This document shows positions 1-6,118 of a stretch of 6,977 nt of DNA, one piece after another (position 1 is the first letter of the stretch; every line of letters begins with the position of its first letter). The notes under the pieces are model-generated. The model saw only the letters and a list, made by a program, of their open reading frames with translations. It was not told the DNA's origin and searched no databases. The stretch spans positions 1-6,977 of the forward strand of contig CALQBT020000144.1 of assembly GCA_943328885.2 (NCBI GenBank), written 5' to 3'. Made by a program: the position numbers and the translations under genes. The DNA is from Bordetella parapertussis. Its GTDB lineage: Bacteria > Pseudomonadota > Gammaproteobacteria > Burkholderiales > Burkholderiaceae_C.

Positions 1-393
1 GCAGGCGTAGCCGAACATCAGGCCCTGGTCGCCGGCGCCGGTGTTGAGGTGGTCGTCGCTGGCGTGGTCAACGCCCTGGGCGATGTCGTTGCTCTGCTTG
101 TCATAGGCCACCAGCACCGCGCAGCCCTTGTAGTCGATGCCGAACTCGGTGTTGTCGTAGCCGATGCGCTTGAGCGTGTCACGCGCGACCTGGATGTAGT
201 CGACATGGGCGTTGGTGGTGATCTCACCGGCCAACACCACCAAGCCGGTGTTGGTCAGAGTCTCGGCCGCGACCCGGCTGAGCGGGTCCTGCGCAAAGAT
301 CGCGTCGAGGATTGCATCCGAGATCTGGTCGGCCACTTTGTCGGGATGGCCTTCGGAAACGGATTCCGAGGTAAAGAGAAAGTCGTTCGCCAC
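1..393 (-). CDS. metK: S-adenosylmethionine synthetase, N-terminal part (cut by window edge)
   Basis: MetK makes S-adenosylmethionine from methionine and ATP in the cytoplasm. The minus-strand reading from 393 gives 131 codons with no stop. It starts (V/M)[18 protein letters not shown], the hallmark MetK N-terminus, and the conserved ATP-site His is residue 16. Further in are [12 protein letters not shown] and, near the window edge, [12 protein letters not shown], the conserved loop region. About one third of a usual ~390-residue MetK is present; the C-terminal part lies beyond base 1. The start is GTG at 391-393: no in-frame ATG lies close by, homologs begin [10 protein letters not shown] or similar, and a GGAG Shine-Dalgarno sits 9 nt upstream. 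The gene is divergent from the acyltransferase pair and has a long leader that may be regulatory. Family assignment is secure. Confidence 0.97.
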   Translation of the reverse strand, partial: MANDFLFTSESVSEGHPDKVADQISDAILDAIFAQDPLSRVAAETLTNTGLVVLAGEITTNAHVDYIQVARDTLKRIGYDNTEFGIDYKGCAVLVAYDKQSNDIAQGVDHASDDHLNTGAGDQGLMFGYAC

Positions 394-402
394 TTCAATA
401 CA

Positions 403-406
403 CTCC
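403..406 (-). promoter_or_regulatory. Shine-Dalgarno GGAG of metK
   Basis: The minus strand reads GGAG followed by nine bases and then GTG at 393. This spacing supports the non-ATG start of metK. The site lies 6 nt downstream of a predicted hairpin (413-439), so leader folding could affect ribosome access. Confidence 0.7.
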
Positions 407-412
407 TGTGAT

Positions 413-458
413 GGTTGATGCCGGTTCGCCGGTTCAACCTCTCTGGAGGTCGGCGAAC
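413..458 (-). promoter_or_regulatory. Two mutually exclusive hairpins in the metK leader
   Basis: Read on the minus strand, fold A pairs GTTCGCCG (458-451) with CGGCGAAC (431-424), an exact 8-bp match. An inner stem ACCTC (450-446) / GAGGT (441-437) closes a CAGA loop. Fold B pairs GGTTGA (439-434) with TCAACC (418-413), with an inner stem CCGG (432-429) / CCGG (424-421) around CGAA. The folds share bases 424-439, so only one can form at a time. Both lie just upstream of the metK ribosome-binding site. The pairings are seen directly. Function as a switch is inference, because GC-rich DNA produces chance hairpins. It does not obviously match the SAM-II, SAM/SAH or SAH riboswitch patterns I know. 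Confidence 0.4.
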
Positions 459-461
459 GCT

Positions 462-536
462 TTAGCGGTATTTCTCGCGCTGGCTGTGGCCTTCCACTGC
501 CCTCGCGGCGCTATCGGCCTGCACCGCATCACGCAT
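462..536 (-). CDS. Possible 24-codon upstream ORF (leader peptide) of metK
   Basis: An ATG at 536-534 opens 24 codons ending in TAA at 464-462. The peptide begins [15 protein letters not shown] and ends GHSQREKYR. It is charged and hydrophilic, with no membrane segment and no second Met. A GGGG run lies just 2 nt before the ATG, which is closer than ideal. The predicted metK transcription start (about 568) lies some 30 nt upstream, so the ORF would be in the metK leader. Its stop codon falls 3 nt before fold A (458-424), so a terminating ribosome would mask the 5' arm of fold A. I do not recognise the peptide. A chance ORF of this length is quite possible. Confidence 0.33.
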   Translation of the reverse strand: MRDAVQADSAARAVEGHSQREKYR

Positions 537-547
537 CGCCCCGCAAG
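482..547 (-). promoter_or_regulatory. Two abutting hairpins in the distal metK leader
   Basis: On the minus strand, 547-537 (CTTGCGG, two bulged G, CG) pairs with 510-502 (CGCCGCGAG) in 9 bp including one G-U. This stem encloses the upstream-ORF start codon and takes up its GGGG. The next base, 501, opens a second stem: GGC-A-GTGG (501-494) with CCAC-A-GCC (489-482), a single A-A mismatch and an AAGG loop. The stems abut, giving a compact fold before the alternative hairpins at 413-458. Pairings were found by eye; biological relevance is inferred. Confidence 0.27.
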
Positions 548-574
548 TTGTCCTGTTAACTCGGCGATTTAAGA

Positions 575-603
575 ATTATACGAAGCATGCTCACGCTGAT
601 CCA
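575..603 (-). promoter_or_regulatory. Probable sigma-70 promoter of metK
   Basis: The minus strand carries a perfect TATAAT at 580-575. Seventeen bases further upstream is TGGATC (603-598), a weak -35 matching TTGACA at three positions. The expected start, around 568, would leave a metK leader of about 175 nt. The -10 lies 6 bp before the acyltransferase start codon and the -35 is inside that gene, so metK and the divergent gene share a compact control region. The consensus -10 in GC-rich DNA is the main evidence. Confidence 0.5.
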
Positions 604-1456
604 CTGGCTGTCGCGGCGAAGTCTGCCAACCTTGCACTGCTGGGGCGCTTTGATGGGCTGGCTGGCCTATGCGCTGTCGCCGGCCTACCGCCGTCGACTC
701 GATGCGAACGCCGCATTGGCCGGCTTGAGCGCCGAAAACAGGCGTCGTGCGGTGGCCGAAGGGGGCCGCATGGTGGCCGAACTGCCTTGGTTGTGGCTGC
801 GCCCGGCCGATCGCCCGCTCGGTGAACTGGTGCAGTGGCAGGGCGAGGATTTGATTGCGAACGCGCTGGCCCAGGGTCGTGGTCTGCTGCTGTTGACGCC
901 ACATCTGGGGTGTTTCGAGGTTTGTGCGCAGGCGATTGCCGAGCGCATTGGCGAGCACAGCCTGCTCACCGCGATGTACCGGCCGGCGCGCCAGGGCTGG
1001 CTGCGAACGCTGGAGCAGACGGCCCGCGCCCGGCCCGGCCTGGCCACCGCGCCGGCAGCGCTGGCTGGCGTGCGGCAGATGATCCGCGCGCTGCGCCGTG
1101 GTGAAGCCGTCGGCCTGCTGCCCGACCAGGTGCCGCCCGACGGCATGGGGGTTTGGGCGCCGTTTTTCGGCCATCCGGCCTACACGATGACGCTGGCGAG
1201 CCGGCTGGTGCAGCAGACCGGCGCTGCGCTGTTGCTGATCTGGGCTGAGCGCAGGGCCAGCGGACAGGGCTATGTGCTGCGGGTCAGCGCGCCGACCCAC
1301 CCGCTGCCGGCCGGCGACGATGCGCTGGCCGCCGCGAGCGCTGTCAACCGTGAGATGGAGCGGCTGATCCTTCAGTGCCCGGCCCAGTACCTCTGGGCTT
1401 ACAACCGCTACAAGCAGCCTGGCCTGTTGCGCACAGCGGACGAAACCAGCCCATGA
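587..1456 (+). CDS. LpxL/HtrB-family lysophospholipid (lipid A) acyltransferase, paralog 1
   Basis: This 289-residue protein belongs to the LpxL/LpxM (HtrB/MsbB) family, which transfers a secondary acyl chain onto the Kdo-lipid A precursor at the cytoplasmic face of the inner membrane. A hydrophobic N-terminal segment (about residues 4-30) suits membrane attachment. The HX4(D/E) catalytic motif is TPHLGCFE, H106 and E111. It is followed by the conserved YRP (131-133), LLPDQ (177-181), FFG (193-195) and the C-terminal PAQYLWAYNRYK, where the more usual W-x-H-x-RFK is altered. The length is close to the usual ~300. The start is the first ATG and fits the family N-terminus, but only GAAG one base before it resembles a ribosome site. 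A weak promoter (TTGTCC 548-553, AAGAAT 571-576) would give a very short leader. The ATGA overlap with the next gene implies coupled translation. The exact acyl donor and position cannot be told. Confidence 0.9.
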   Translation: MLTLIHWLSRRSLPTLHCWGALMGWLAYALSPAYRRRLDANAALAGLSAENRRRAVAEGGRMVAELPWLWLRPADRPLGELVQWQGEDLIANALAQGRGLLLLTPHLGCFEVCAQAIAERIGEHSLLTAMYRPARQGWLRTLEQTARARPGLATAPAALAGVRQMIRALRRGEAVGLLPDQVPPDGMGVWAPFFGHPAYTMTLASRLVQQTGAALLLIWAERRASGQGYVLRVSAPTHPLPAGDDALAAASAVNREMERLILQCPAQYLWAYNRYKQPGLLRTADETSP

Positions 1457-2355
1457 GCCGGCGTGCGAAAAGCGAACTCGCCGCCCGGGCTTTGCTAGGC
1501 CTGCTGTGGCTGATGCAGCGCCTGCCGCTGTCGGTGCAGGCAGCGCTCGGGCTGGGGCTGGGGCGGCTGCTCTATACCTTGGCCGGTGCGCGCCGGCGCG
1601 TGGCGCTGCGCAATGTTCAACTGTGCCTGCCCGAGCTCGACGAGTCCGCCCGCAAGCTTCTGGTGCGCGAGCATTTCGGCTGGCTCGCTCGCAGCCTGCT
1701 CGAGCGCGGCCTGCTGTGGTACGCACCGACCGCGCGGCTGCAGCGGCTGATCCACGTCGAAGGCGATGTCGGTTTGGCCCAGCGCAGCGCCAAGCCGGTG
1801 ATGTGGCTGGTGCCGCATTTCGTGGCGCTGGACGTGGCGGGTGTCGCGACGCAGCTGTTCCAGGGCCGGACCGTGGCCTCGATCTACCAGGCACAGAGCA
1901 ATCCGGTGTTCGATGAAGCGATGCGGCGAGGCAGGCTGCGCTTCGGCCTGGGCGAGTTGTTTGCGCGCAGCGAGCGCGCGCTACCACTGGTGCGGGCGAT
2001 CCGCCGCGGTGCGGCCTTCTTCAACCTGCCCGACATGGATTTCGGTGCCCGAGACGCGGCATTCGTGCCGTTTTTCGGCGTGCCGGCCGCGACCTTGCTG
2101 GCGCCGGCGCGCATGGCCCGGGCGCTGGGCATGACGGTGCAGCCGGTGCTGGCCGAGATCCTGCCCGGCGGCGCAGGCTACCGGGTGCGTTTCCTGCCGC
2201 CCTGGGAGGATTTTCCTGGCGATGACGACTTGGCCGCGGCCACCCGGATGAACCGCTGGATCGAGGCCGAGATCCGCCGCAACCCGGCGCAATACCTTTG
2301 GGTGCACAAGCGCTTCAAGACCCGCCCGCCGGGTGAACCCGACGTTTACGGGTGA
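1453..2355 (+). CDS. lpxL: LpxL/HtrB-type lipid A biosynthesis acyltransferase, paralog 2
   Basis: This 300-residue protein is a second late lipid A acyltransferase, adding an acyl chain to the Kdo-lipid A precursor at the inner membrane. Residues 12-43 form a hydrophobic N-terminal region. The catalytic HX4D is LVPHFVALD (H122, D127). LPDMDFG (192-198), VPFFG (205-209) and the C-terminal QYLWVHKRFKTRP (280-292) are classic LpxL/HtrB signatures. The usual YRP motif reads YQA here (145-147), a possible difference in acceptor or acyl handling. I chose ATG 1453, which overlaps the stop of paralog 1 as ATGA. The open frame continues upstream to an ATG at 1375, but that extension lies inside paralog 1 and does not look like this family. 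The two paralogs probably act on different positions of lipid A. Family call is sure; the LpxL versus LpxM assignment is not. Confidence 0.9.
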   Translation: MSRRAKSELAARALLGLLWLMQRLPLSVQAALGLGLGRLLYTLAGARRRVALRNVQLCLPELDESARKLLVREHFGWLARSLLERGLLWYAPTARLQRLIHVEGDVGLAQRSAKPVMWLVPHFVALDVAGVATQLFQGRTVASIYQAQSNPVFDEAMRRGRLRFGLGELFARSERALPLVRAIRRGAAFFNLPDMDFGARDAAFVPFFGVPAATLLAPARMARALGMTVQPVLAEILPGGAGYRVRFLPPWEDFPGDDDLAAATRMNRWIEAEIRRNPAQYLWVHKRFKTRPPGEPDVYG

Positions 2356-2367
2356 GGCCCCGATAAT
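2339..2367 (+). promoter_or_regulatory. Possible promoter of dapF, placed for a leaderless transcript
   Basis: GATAAT (2362-2367) matches the -10 consensus at five of six positions. With a 17-bp spacer, CCGACG (2339-2344) matches TTGACA at three. Transcription would start at about 2374-2376, at or just before the dapF ATG (2376), and no Shine-Dalgarno is visible there. This would allow dapF, the DUF484 gene and xerC to be transcribed apart from the acyltransferase genes. Confidence 0.35.
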
Positions 2368-2375
2368 CTGCTGCG

Positions 2376-3230
2376 ATGAGATTGAAGTTCACCAAGATGC
2401 AGGGTGCGGGCAATGACTTCGTCGTGCTCGATGCCACCCGGTCGCCGATCACGCTGTCGGCCGAACAGCTGCGTCGGCTGGGTGACCGGCGCTTTGGTGT
2501 CGGTGCCGACCAGATTCTGTTGGTCGAGTCGAGCCGCACCAAGGGGGTCGACTTCCGCTACCGCATCTTCAACAACACCGGCGACGAGGTCGAGCAATGC
2601 GGCAACGGCGCGCGCTGCTTTGCACGCTTTGTGCACGAGCAAGGCCTGACACCCAAGCGCAGGATCCGGGTCGAGACGGTCAACAACCTGCTCGAGTTGC
2701 AGTTGCAGGACGACGGCCGGGTCACGGTCGACATGAACCGGCCGGTCTTCGAGTTGGCGCGCGTGCCTTTCGACGCCAGCGGTCTGGCACCCAGGGTCGA
2801 GAACGGTTTCGAGCTCTGGCCGCTCGATCTGGGCGAGGGTCGGCAGCTTGAACTCGCCGTGCTGTCGATGGGCAACCCGCATGCGGTGCAACGGGTGCTC
2901 GATGTCCGCGATGCGCCAGTGACTGCGCTGGGGCCGCGCATCGAGCAGCATTGGCGCTTTGCCCGCAAGGTCAACGTCGGTTTCATGCAGGTGCTCGCAC
3001 GCAGCCAGGTCTCGCTGCGGGTCTACGAGCGCGATGCTGGCGAAACCCTGGCTTGTGGCACAGGCGCCTGCGCCGCGGTCGTGGCGGGCATCCGCCTGGG
3101 CTGGCTCGACCGCCGGGTCGATGTGCAGGCCAGGGGCGGGTTGTTGACGATCGATTGGGCCGATGATCAAGCCAGCGTGCTGATGACCGGCCCGGCGCAA
3201 ACTGTGTTCCATGGGGAGATTGATCTGTGA
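2376..3230 (+). CDS. dapF: Diaminopimelate epimerase
   Basis: DapF interconverts LL- and meso-diaminopimelate, supplying meso-DAP for peptidoglycan and for lysine. The 284-residue product opens with [19 protein letters not shown], the standard DapF N-terminus. It carries the two catalytic cysteines of this cofactor-independent epimerase: C75 in EQCGNGARC and C227 in ACGTGAC. NNTGDE, MGNPH (165-169) and YERDAGET (217-224) are further family signatures. Length is normal for the family (about 275-290). The ATG at 2376 is 20 bp after the acyltransferase stop. There is no Shine-Dalgarno, but a good -10 sits 8 nt ahead. The stop overlaps the next gene (GTGA). The neighbours downstream match the gammaproteobacterial dapF-yigA-xerC order. 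Confidence 0.98.
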   Translation: MRLKFTKMQGAGNDFVVLDATRSPITLSAEQLRRLGDRRFGVGADQILLVESSRTKGVDFRYRIFNNTGDEVEQCGNGARCFARFVHEQGLTPKRRIRVETVNNLLELQLQDDGRVTVDMNRPVFELARVPFDASGLAPRVENGFELWPLDLGEGRQLELAVLSMGNPHAVQRVLDVRDAPVTALGPRIEQHWRFARKVNVGFMQVLARSQVSLRVYERDAGETLACGTGACAAVVAGIRLGWLDRRVDVQARGGLLTIDWADDQASVLMTGPAQTVFHGEIDL

Positions 3231-3901
3231 CCATTCAAGGCGGCATCACCGAAGCTGAGATAGCCAACTACCTGGCCAACACGCCGGGTTTCTTCGAGCG
3301 ACACGCGGATTTGCTGGCCAGCATCCAGCTCACCAGCCCGCATGGCCTTCGCGCGGTGTCGCTGCAGCAGCGTCAGATGGAAATGCTGCGCGAGCGGATC
3401 AAGGGGCTGGAACTCAAGATCATGGAGATGATTCGCCACGGCCAGGAAAACGTGGCGATCGCCGACCGCGTGCACCGCTTCACCCGCGCGCTCTTGCTCA
3501 CCAACAGTCCGACCGAACTGCCCGATCGCTTGCTCGACTCGCTGCGGCATGAGTTCATGATCCCGCAGGCAGCGCTGCGGCTGTGGGGCGCTGACCCGGC
3601 CCACGCCGAGCGGTCTTTCACCCAAGGCGTGAGCGAGGACATCCGCAGCTTTGCCGCCAGCCTGGGTCAGCCCTACTGCGGGCTGAATTCGGGTTTCGAG
3701 CCGGTGGCCTGGCTCGACGCGGCGGGCACGGTGATGTCGCTGGCGCTGATCCCCTTGCGCGTTGGCGACGCGACGATCGGCCTGCTGGTGCTGGGCTCGC
3801 CCGACCCCACCCGTTACAGCGCCGAGATGGGGGTCGAGTTTTTGGCCCGCATCGGCGAGCTGTCGAGTGCTGCGCTGACCATGCTGTTGCCGCCACGCTG
3901 A
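3227..3901 (+). CDS. DUF484 family protein (YigA-like, GAF-like domain)
   Basis: This 224-residue cytoplasmic protein is a DUF484 member with no established biochemical role. Residues 7-45 contain the N-terminal signature [16 protein letters not shown], followed by LTSPHG and AVSLQQRQ. A likely coiled coil (about 46-75) leads into a GAF-like region (about 78-215) that ends with [17 protein letters not shown]. The start is GTG at 3227, overlapping dapF's TGA as GTGA. A good GGAG (3215-3218) lies 8 nt upstream, so this start is well supported. The place between dapF and xerC is the same as yigA in E. coli (dapF-yigA-xerC). That conservation hints at a role with XerC or envelope growth but does not prove one. 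The ligand, if any, is unknown. Confidence 0.92.
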   Translation: MTIQGGITEAEIANYLANTPGFFERHADLLASIQLTSPHGLRAVSLQQRQMEMLRERIKGLELKIMEMIRHGQENVAIADRVHRFTRALLLTNSPTELPDRLLDSLRHEFMIPQAALRLWGADPAHAERSFTQGVSEDIRSFAASLGQPYCGLNSGFEPVAWLDAAGTVMSLALIPLRVGDATIGLLVLGSPDPTRYSAEMGVEFLARIGELSSAALTMLLPPR

Positions 3902-3910
3902 GCCCCGCCG

Positions 3911-4834
3911 ATGTTGGCGCAGCCGCTGGGCGAGGACATCGCGCGTTTCCTGCTGCATCTGCAGGTCGAGCGCAGGCTGGCCGCGCGCACGTTGGCGATG
4001 TACTCGGGCGCGTTGGGCTGGCTGCAGCAGTTCGCCGCTGACGACGCGATGGCGCTGGCCCAGGCCCAGGCCCACCATGTGCGAGGCTGGACTGCCAGGT
4101 TGCGCGAACGCGGGCTGGGGCCGCGCAGCATCGCGATCGCGCTGGCGGCCTGGCGCGGCCTCTACCGCCACTGGGGCCGCGAACGGCTGATCACGCACAA
4201 TCCGGTCGACGGCATCCGCGCGCCCAGGGCGCCCAAGCCCTTGCCCAAGGCGCTCAATGTCGACCAGGCCGTCGCGCTGGCCCAGCAGATGCCGGCCAGC
4301 GAGAACCCGGCGCTGCGCGCGCGCGACCACTGCATCGTCGAGCTGCTCTACGGCTGTGGGCTGCGGGTGGGCGAGTTGGTCGGGCTGGACTTGGTCGCCG
4401 GCCCTGCAGGCTGGATCGACATCCCTGACGCCACCGCCCATGTGCTGGGCAAGGGCAGCAAGCGCCGCAGCGTGCCGGTGGGCGGCCCGGCGCTGTTGGC
4501 GCTGACAGGCTGGGAAGCCGAGCGGGCTTCGCTGGCGAGGCCTGGCGAGACCGCCTTGTTCGTCAGCCAGAGGGGCACGCGCTTGTCTGCCAGCCAGGTG
4601 CGCTCGCGATTGCAGCTGCTGGCGCGCGACACCGGACTGGCCACCGGCGTGCACCCGCATATGTTGCGACACAGCTATGCCTCGCACTTGCTGCAGTCCA
4701 GCGGGGACTTGCGCGCGGTGCAGGAGTTGCTGGGGCATGCCAGTATCACGACCACGCAGGTGTACACGAAGCTGGATTTTCAGCACCTTGCCAAGATCTA
4801 CGATGCGGCTCACCCGCGCGCCAAGCGCAAGTGA
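3911..4834 (+). CDS. xerC: Tyrosine recombinase XerC
   Basis: XerC with XerD resolves chromosome dimers at dif near the terminus, under FtsK control. The 307-residue product has a SAM-like N-terminal DNA-binding domain (about 5-95, including VERRLAARTLAMY) and a C-terminal catalytic domain. All active-site residues are visible: R152 (GCGLRVGEL), K181 (VLGKGSKRR), H250 and R253 (HPHMLRHSYASH), H276 (LLGHASI) and the nucleophile Y285 (TTQVYTKLD). The position after dapF and DUF484 favours XerC over XerD. ATG 3911 is 9 bp after the previous stop and fits the family start, but has no Shine-Dalgarno, so translation probably depends on coupling. No dif-like site was seen in the window. The stop codon lies inside a 15-bp direct repeat. 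Confidence 0.96.
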   Translation: MLAQPLGEDIARFLLHLQVERRLAARTLAMYSGALGWLQQFAADDAMALAQAQAHHVRGWTARLRERGLGPRSIAIALAAWRGLYRHWGRERLITHNPVDGIRAPRAPKPLPKALNVDQAVALAQQMPASENPALRARDHCIVELLYGCGLRVGELVGLDLVAGPAGWIDIPDATAHVLGKGSKRRSVPVGGPALLALTGWEAERASLARPGETALFVSQRGTRLSASQVRSRLQLLARDTGLATGVHPHMLRHSYASHLLQSSGDLRAVQELLGHASITTTQVYTKLDFQHLAKIYDAAHPRAKRK

Positions 4835-4857
4835 TCGCTGGAGCAAGTGATCGCTGG
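4827..4857 (+). repeat. 15-bp perfect direct repeat spanning the xerC stop codon
   Basis: GCAAGTGATCGCTGG occurs at 4827-4841 and again at 4843-4857, separated by one base (period 16). The first copy holds the last xerC codons and its TGA; the second is non-coding. This looks like a recent tandem duplication by slippage. It does not change the XerC protein, because translation stops in the first copy. Confidence 0.85.
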
Positions 4858-4891
4858 CATTTGTCTCCGGCTCGACGCTTGATCGCGCGAC

Positions 4892-4897
4892 GACAAT
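4892..4897 (+). promoter_or_regulatory. Possible -10 of rlmI, close to the start codon
   Basis: GACAAT matches TATAAT at four of six positions and lies 7 nt before the rlmI ATG, nearly the same spacing as the -10 before dapF. No convincing -35 and no Shine-Dalgarno are visible. The 70-bp xerC-rlmI gap shows no terminator, so rlmI may also be read from upstream. Confidence 0.22.
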
Positions 4898-4904
4898 CGG
4901 GTCG

Positions 4905-6086
4905 ATGAAGACGATCCGACTGCGCGACGGCAAGGAGCGCTCGCTGCAGCGCCGCCACCCCTGGGTGTTCGAGGGCAGCGTGGCCCGCGGCAGTGCCGAC
5001 GCCGGCGAGACCGTGCGGGTCGAGTCTCATGCGGGTCAGTTTCTGGCCTGGGGCGCTTTCAGCCCGCAGTCTATGTTCCGGGTCCGGGCCTGGAGCTTTG
5101 TCGAGACCGAGCGCATCGACGCGGCGTTTTTCGAGTCACGCTTGCGCCGCGCGATCACGCTGCGCGGCCGCCTGGGCATCGCCAGCGACGCGATGCGCTT
5201 GGTCCATGGCGAGGCCGATGGCCTGCCCGGGCTGATCGTCGACCGCTACGGCGAGGTGTTGTGCGCGCAGTTCCTGTCGGCCGGCGCCGAGCGCTGGCGC
5301 GAGCTGATCGCCGACGCGTTGTGCAAGGTCACCGGCCTGGACCGGCTCTACGAGCGATCCGATGCCAGCGTCCGGGCCCTCGAAGGGCTGGCGCCACGCA
5401 CCGGCTGGCTGCGCGGCGAGGGCGCTACCGAGCTCGTCATCGCCGAGCATGGTTGGTCTCTTGGCGTGGACCTGGCGCAAGGCCACAAGACCGGCTACTA
5501 CCTCGACCAGCGCGAGAACCGCTGGCGTTTCGCCGAGTTGGTGCGCCAGCTCGGCTGCCGCAGCGTGCTGAACTGCTTTTGCTACACCGGCGGCTTCAGC
5601 GTCGCCGCGCTTGCCGGCGGCGCGCAACAAGTCGTCAGCGTCGACTCCTCAGGTCCGGCTTTGGCGCTGGCGCGCGAGAACATCCGGCGCAATGGCTTCG
5701 ACGATGCGCTCTGCGAGTTCGCCGACGCCGATGTCAACCGCTGGCTGCGCGAGGCGCTGGCTGCGGGCCGCAGCTTCGATGCGATCGTGCTTGACCCGCC
5801 CAAGTTCGCGCCCACGGCAGCGCATGCCGAGCGCGCCTCGCGTGCCTACAAGGACATCAACCGGCTGGCGCTCAAGCTGTTGGCGCCGGGCGGGCTGCTG
5901 CTGACTTTCAGCTGCTCGGGGGGCATCAGCGCCGACTTGTTCCACAAGATCGTCGCGGGCGCCGGACTCGACGCCGAGGTCAACGCCGCGATCTTGCAGC
6001 GGCTTGAGGCCAGTTGCGACCACCCGACGACGGTCGAGTTTCCCGAAGGCGAATACCTCAAGGGATTGGCGCTGCTCAAGCAGTGA
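4905..6086 (+). CDS. rlmI: 23S rRNA (cytosine-5)-methyltransferase RlmI-type
   Basis: RlmI transfers a methyl group from SAM to C5 of a 23S rRNA cytosine (C1962 in E. coli). The 393-residue length matches E. coli RlmI (396). Residues 1-75 form the N-terminal PUA-type RNA-binding domain (RHPWVFEGSV, WGAFSP). LVDxYG-type HGEADGLPGLIVDRYG is at 101-116, then GHKTGYYLDQREN at 193-205. The SAM-binding motif I is FCYTGGFS (225-232). LDPPKFA (296-302) is motif IV, and SCSGG (336-340) holds the likely catalytic Cys337. ATG 4905 gives MKTIRLRDGKERSL, a typical start, with no Shine-Dalgarno. The gene follows xerC by 70 bp and converges on the Lrp-family gene. RlmI is favoured over RlmK/L because of the PUA domain, size and end-to-end fit; the exact target base is inferred. 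Confidence 0.9.
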   Translation: MKTIRLRDGKERSLQRRHPWVFEGSVARGSADAGETVRVESHAGQFLAWGAFSPQSMFRVRAWSFVETERIDAAFFESRLRRAITLRGRLGIASDAMRLVHGEADGLPGLIVDRYGEVLCAQFLSAGAERWRELIADALCKVTGLDRLYERSDASVRALEGLAPRTGWLRGEGATELVIAEHGWSLGVDLAQGHKTGYYLDQRENRWRFAELVRQLGCRSVLNCFCYTGGFSVAALAGGAQQVVSVDSSGPALALARENIRRNGFDDALCEFADADVNRWLREALAAGRSFDAIVLDPPKFAPTAAHAERASRAYKDINRLALKLLAPGGLLLTFSCSGGISADLFHKIVAGAGLDAEVNAAILQRLEASCDHPTTVEFPEGEYLKGLALLKQ

Positions 6087-6118
6087 GCGCTTCGCGTGGT
6101 GTCAGCGCACCGCGCTCA
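6084..6118. terminator. Hairpin between convergent rlmI and lrp-type gene, possible shared terminator
   Basis: The 15-bp gap between the two stop codons lies in a strong inverted repeat. TGAGCGC (6084-6090) matches GCGCTCA (6112-6118). A competing inner stem pairs 6094-6101 with 6108-6115 (8 bp with one G-U, loop TCAGCG). No T-run follows on either strand, so intrinsic termination is uncertain. The hairpin includes the stop codons of both genes. Confidence 0.33.

Noticed and set aside
49..411. 120-codon plus-strand open frame over the metK start
   Set aside because: It is opposite the unmistakable MetK N-terminus and has no supporting ribosome site or family motif.
394..586. Known SAM or SAH riboswitch in the metK leader
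   Set aside because: The conserved cores of SAM-II, SAM/SAH and SAH classes, as I remember them, are not matched. A CGCTAAA string occurs (467-461, minus) but without the surrounding SAM-II pseudoknot pattern.
1375..1452. Upstream extension of paralog 2 to an ATG at 1375
   Set aside because: The extra residues lie in another frame of paralog 1 and do not resemble the family. The ATGA overlap at 1453 gives a normal 300-residue protein.
569..1987. 472-codon open frame on the minus strand, opposite the acyltransferases
   Set aside because: It is a shadow of two well-supported plus-strand genes and has no domain signature.
2346..3212. 288-codon open frame opposite dapF
   Set aside because: It is antisense to a complete DapF with both catalytic cysteines. 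The composition is typical of a shadow frame.
3167..4933. 588-codon open frame on the minus strand, opposite dapF end, DUF484 and xerC
   Set aside because: It is the mirror of GC-rich coding DNA. The plus-strand genes have full family motifs and catalytic residues, while this frame is Arg/Gln/Ala-rich and low complexity with no recognisable domain.
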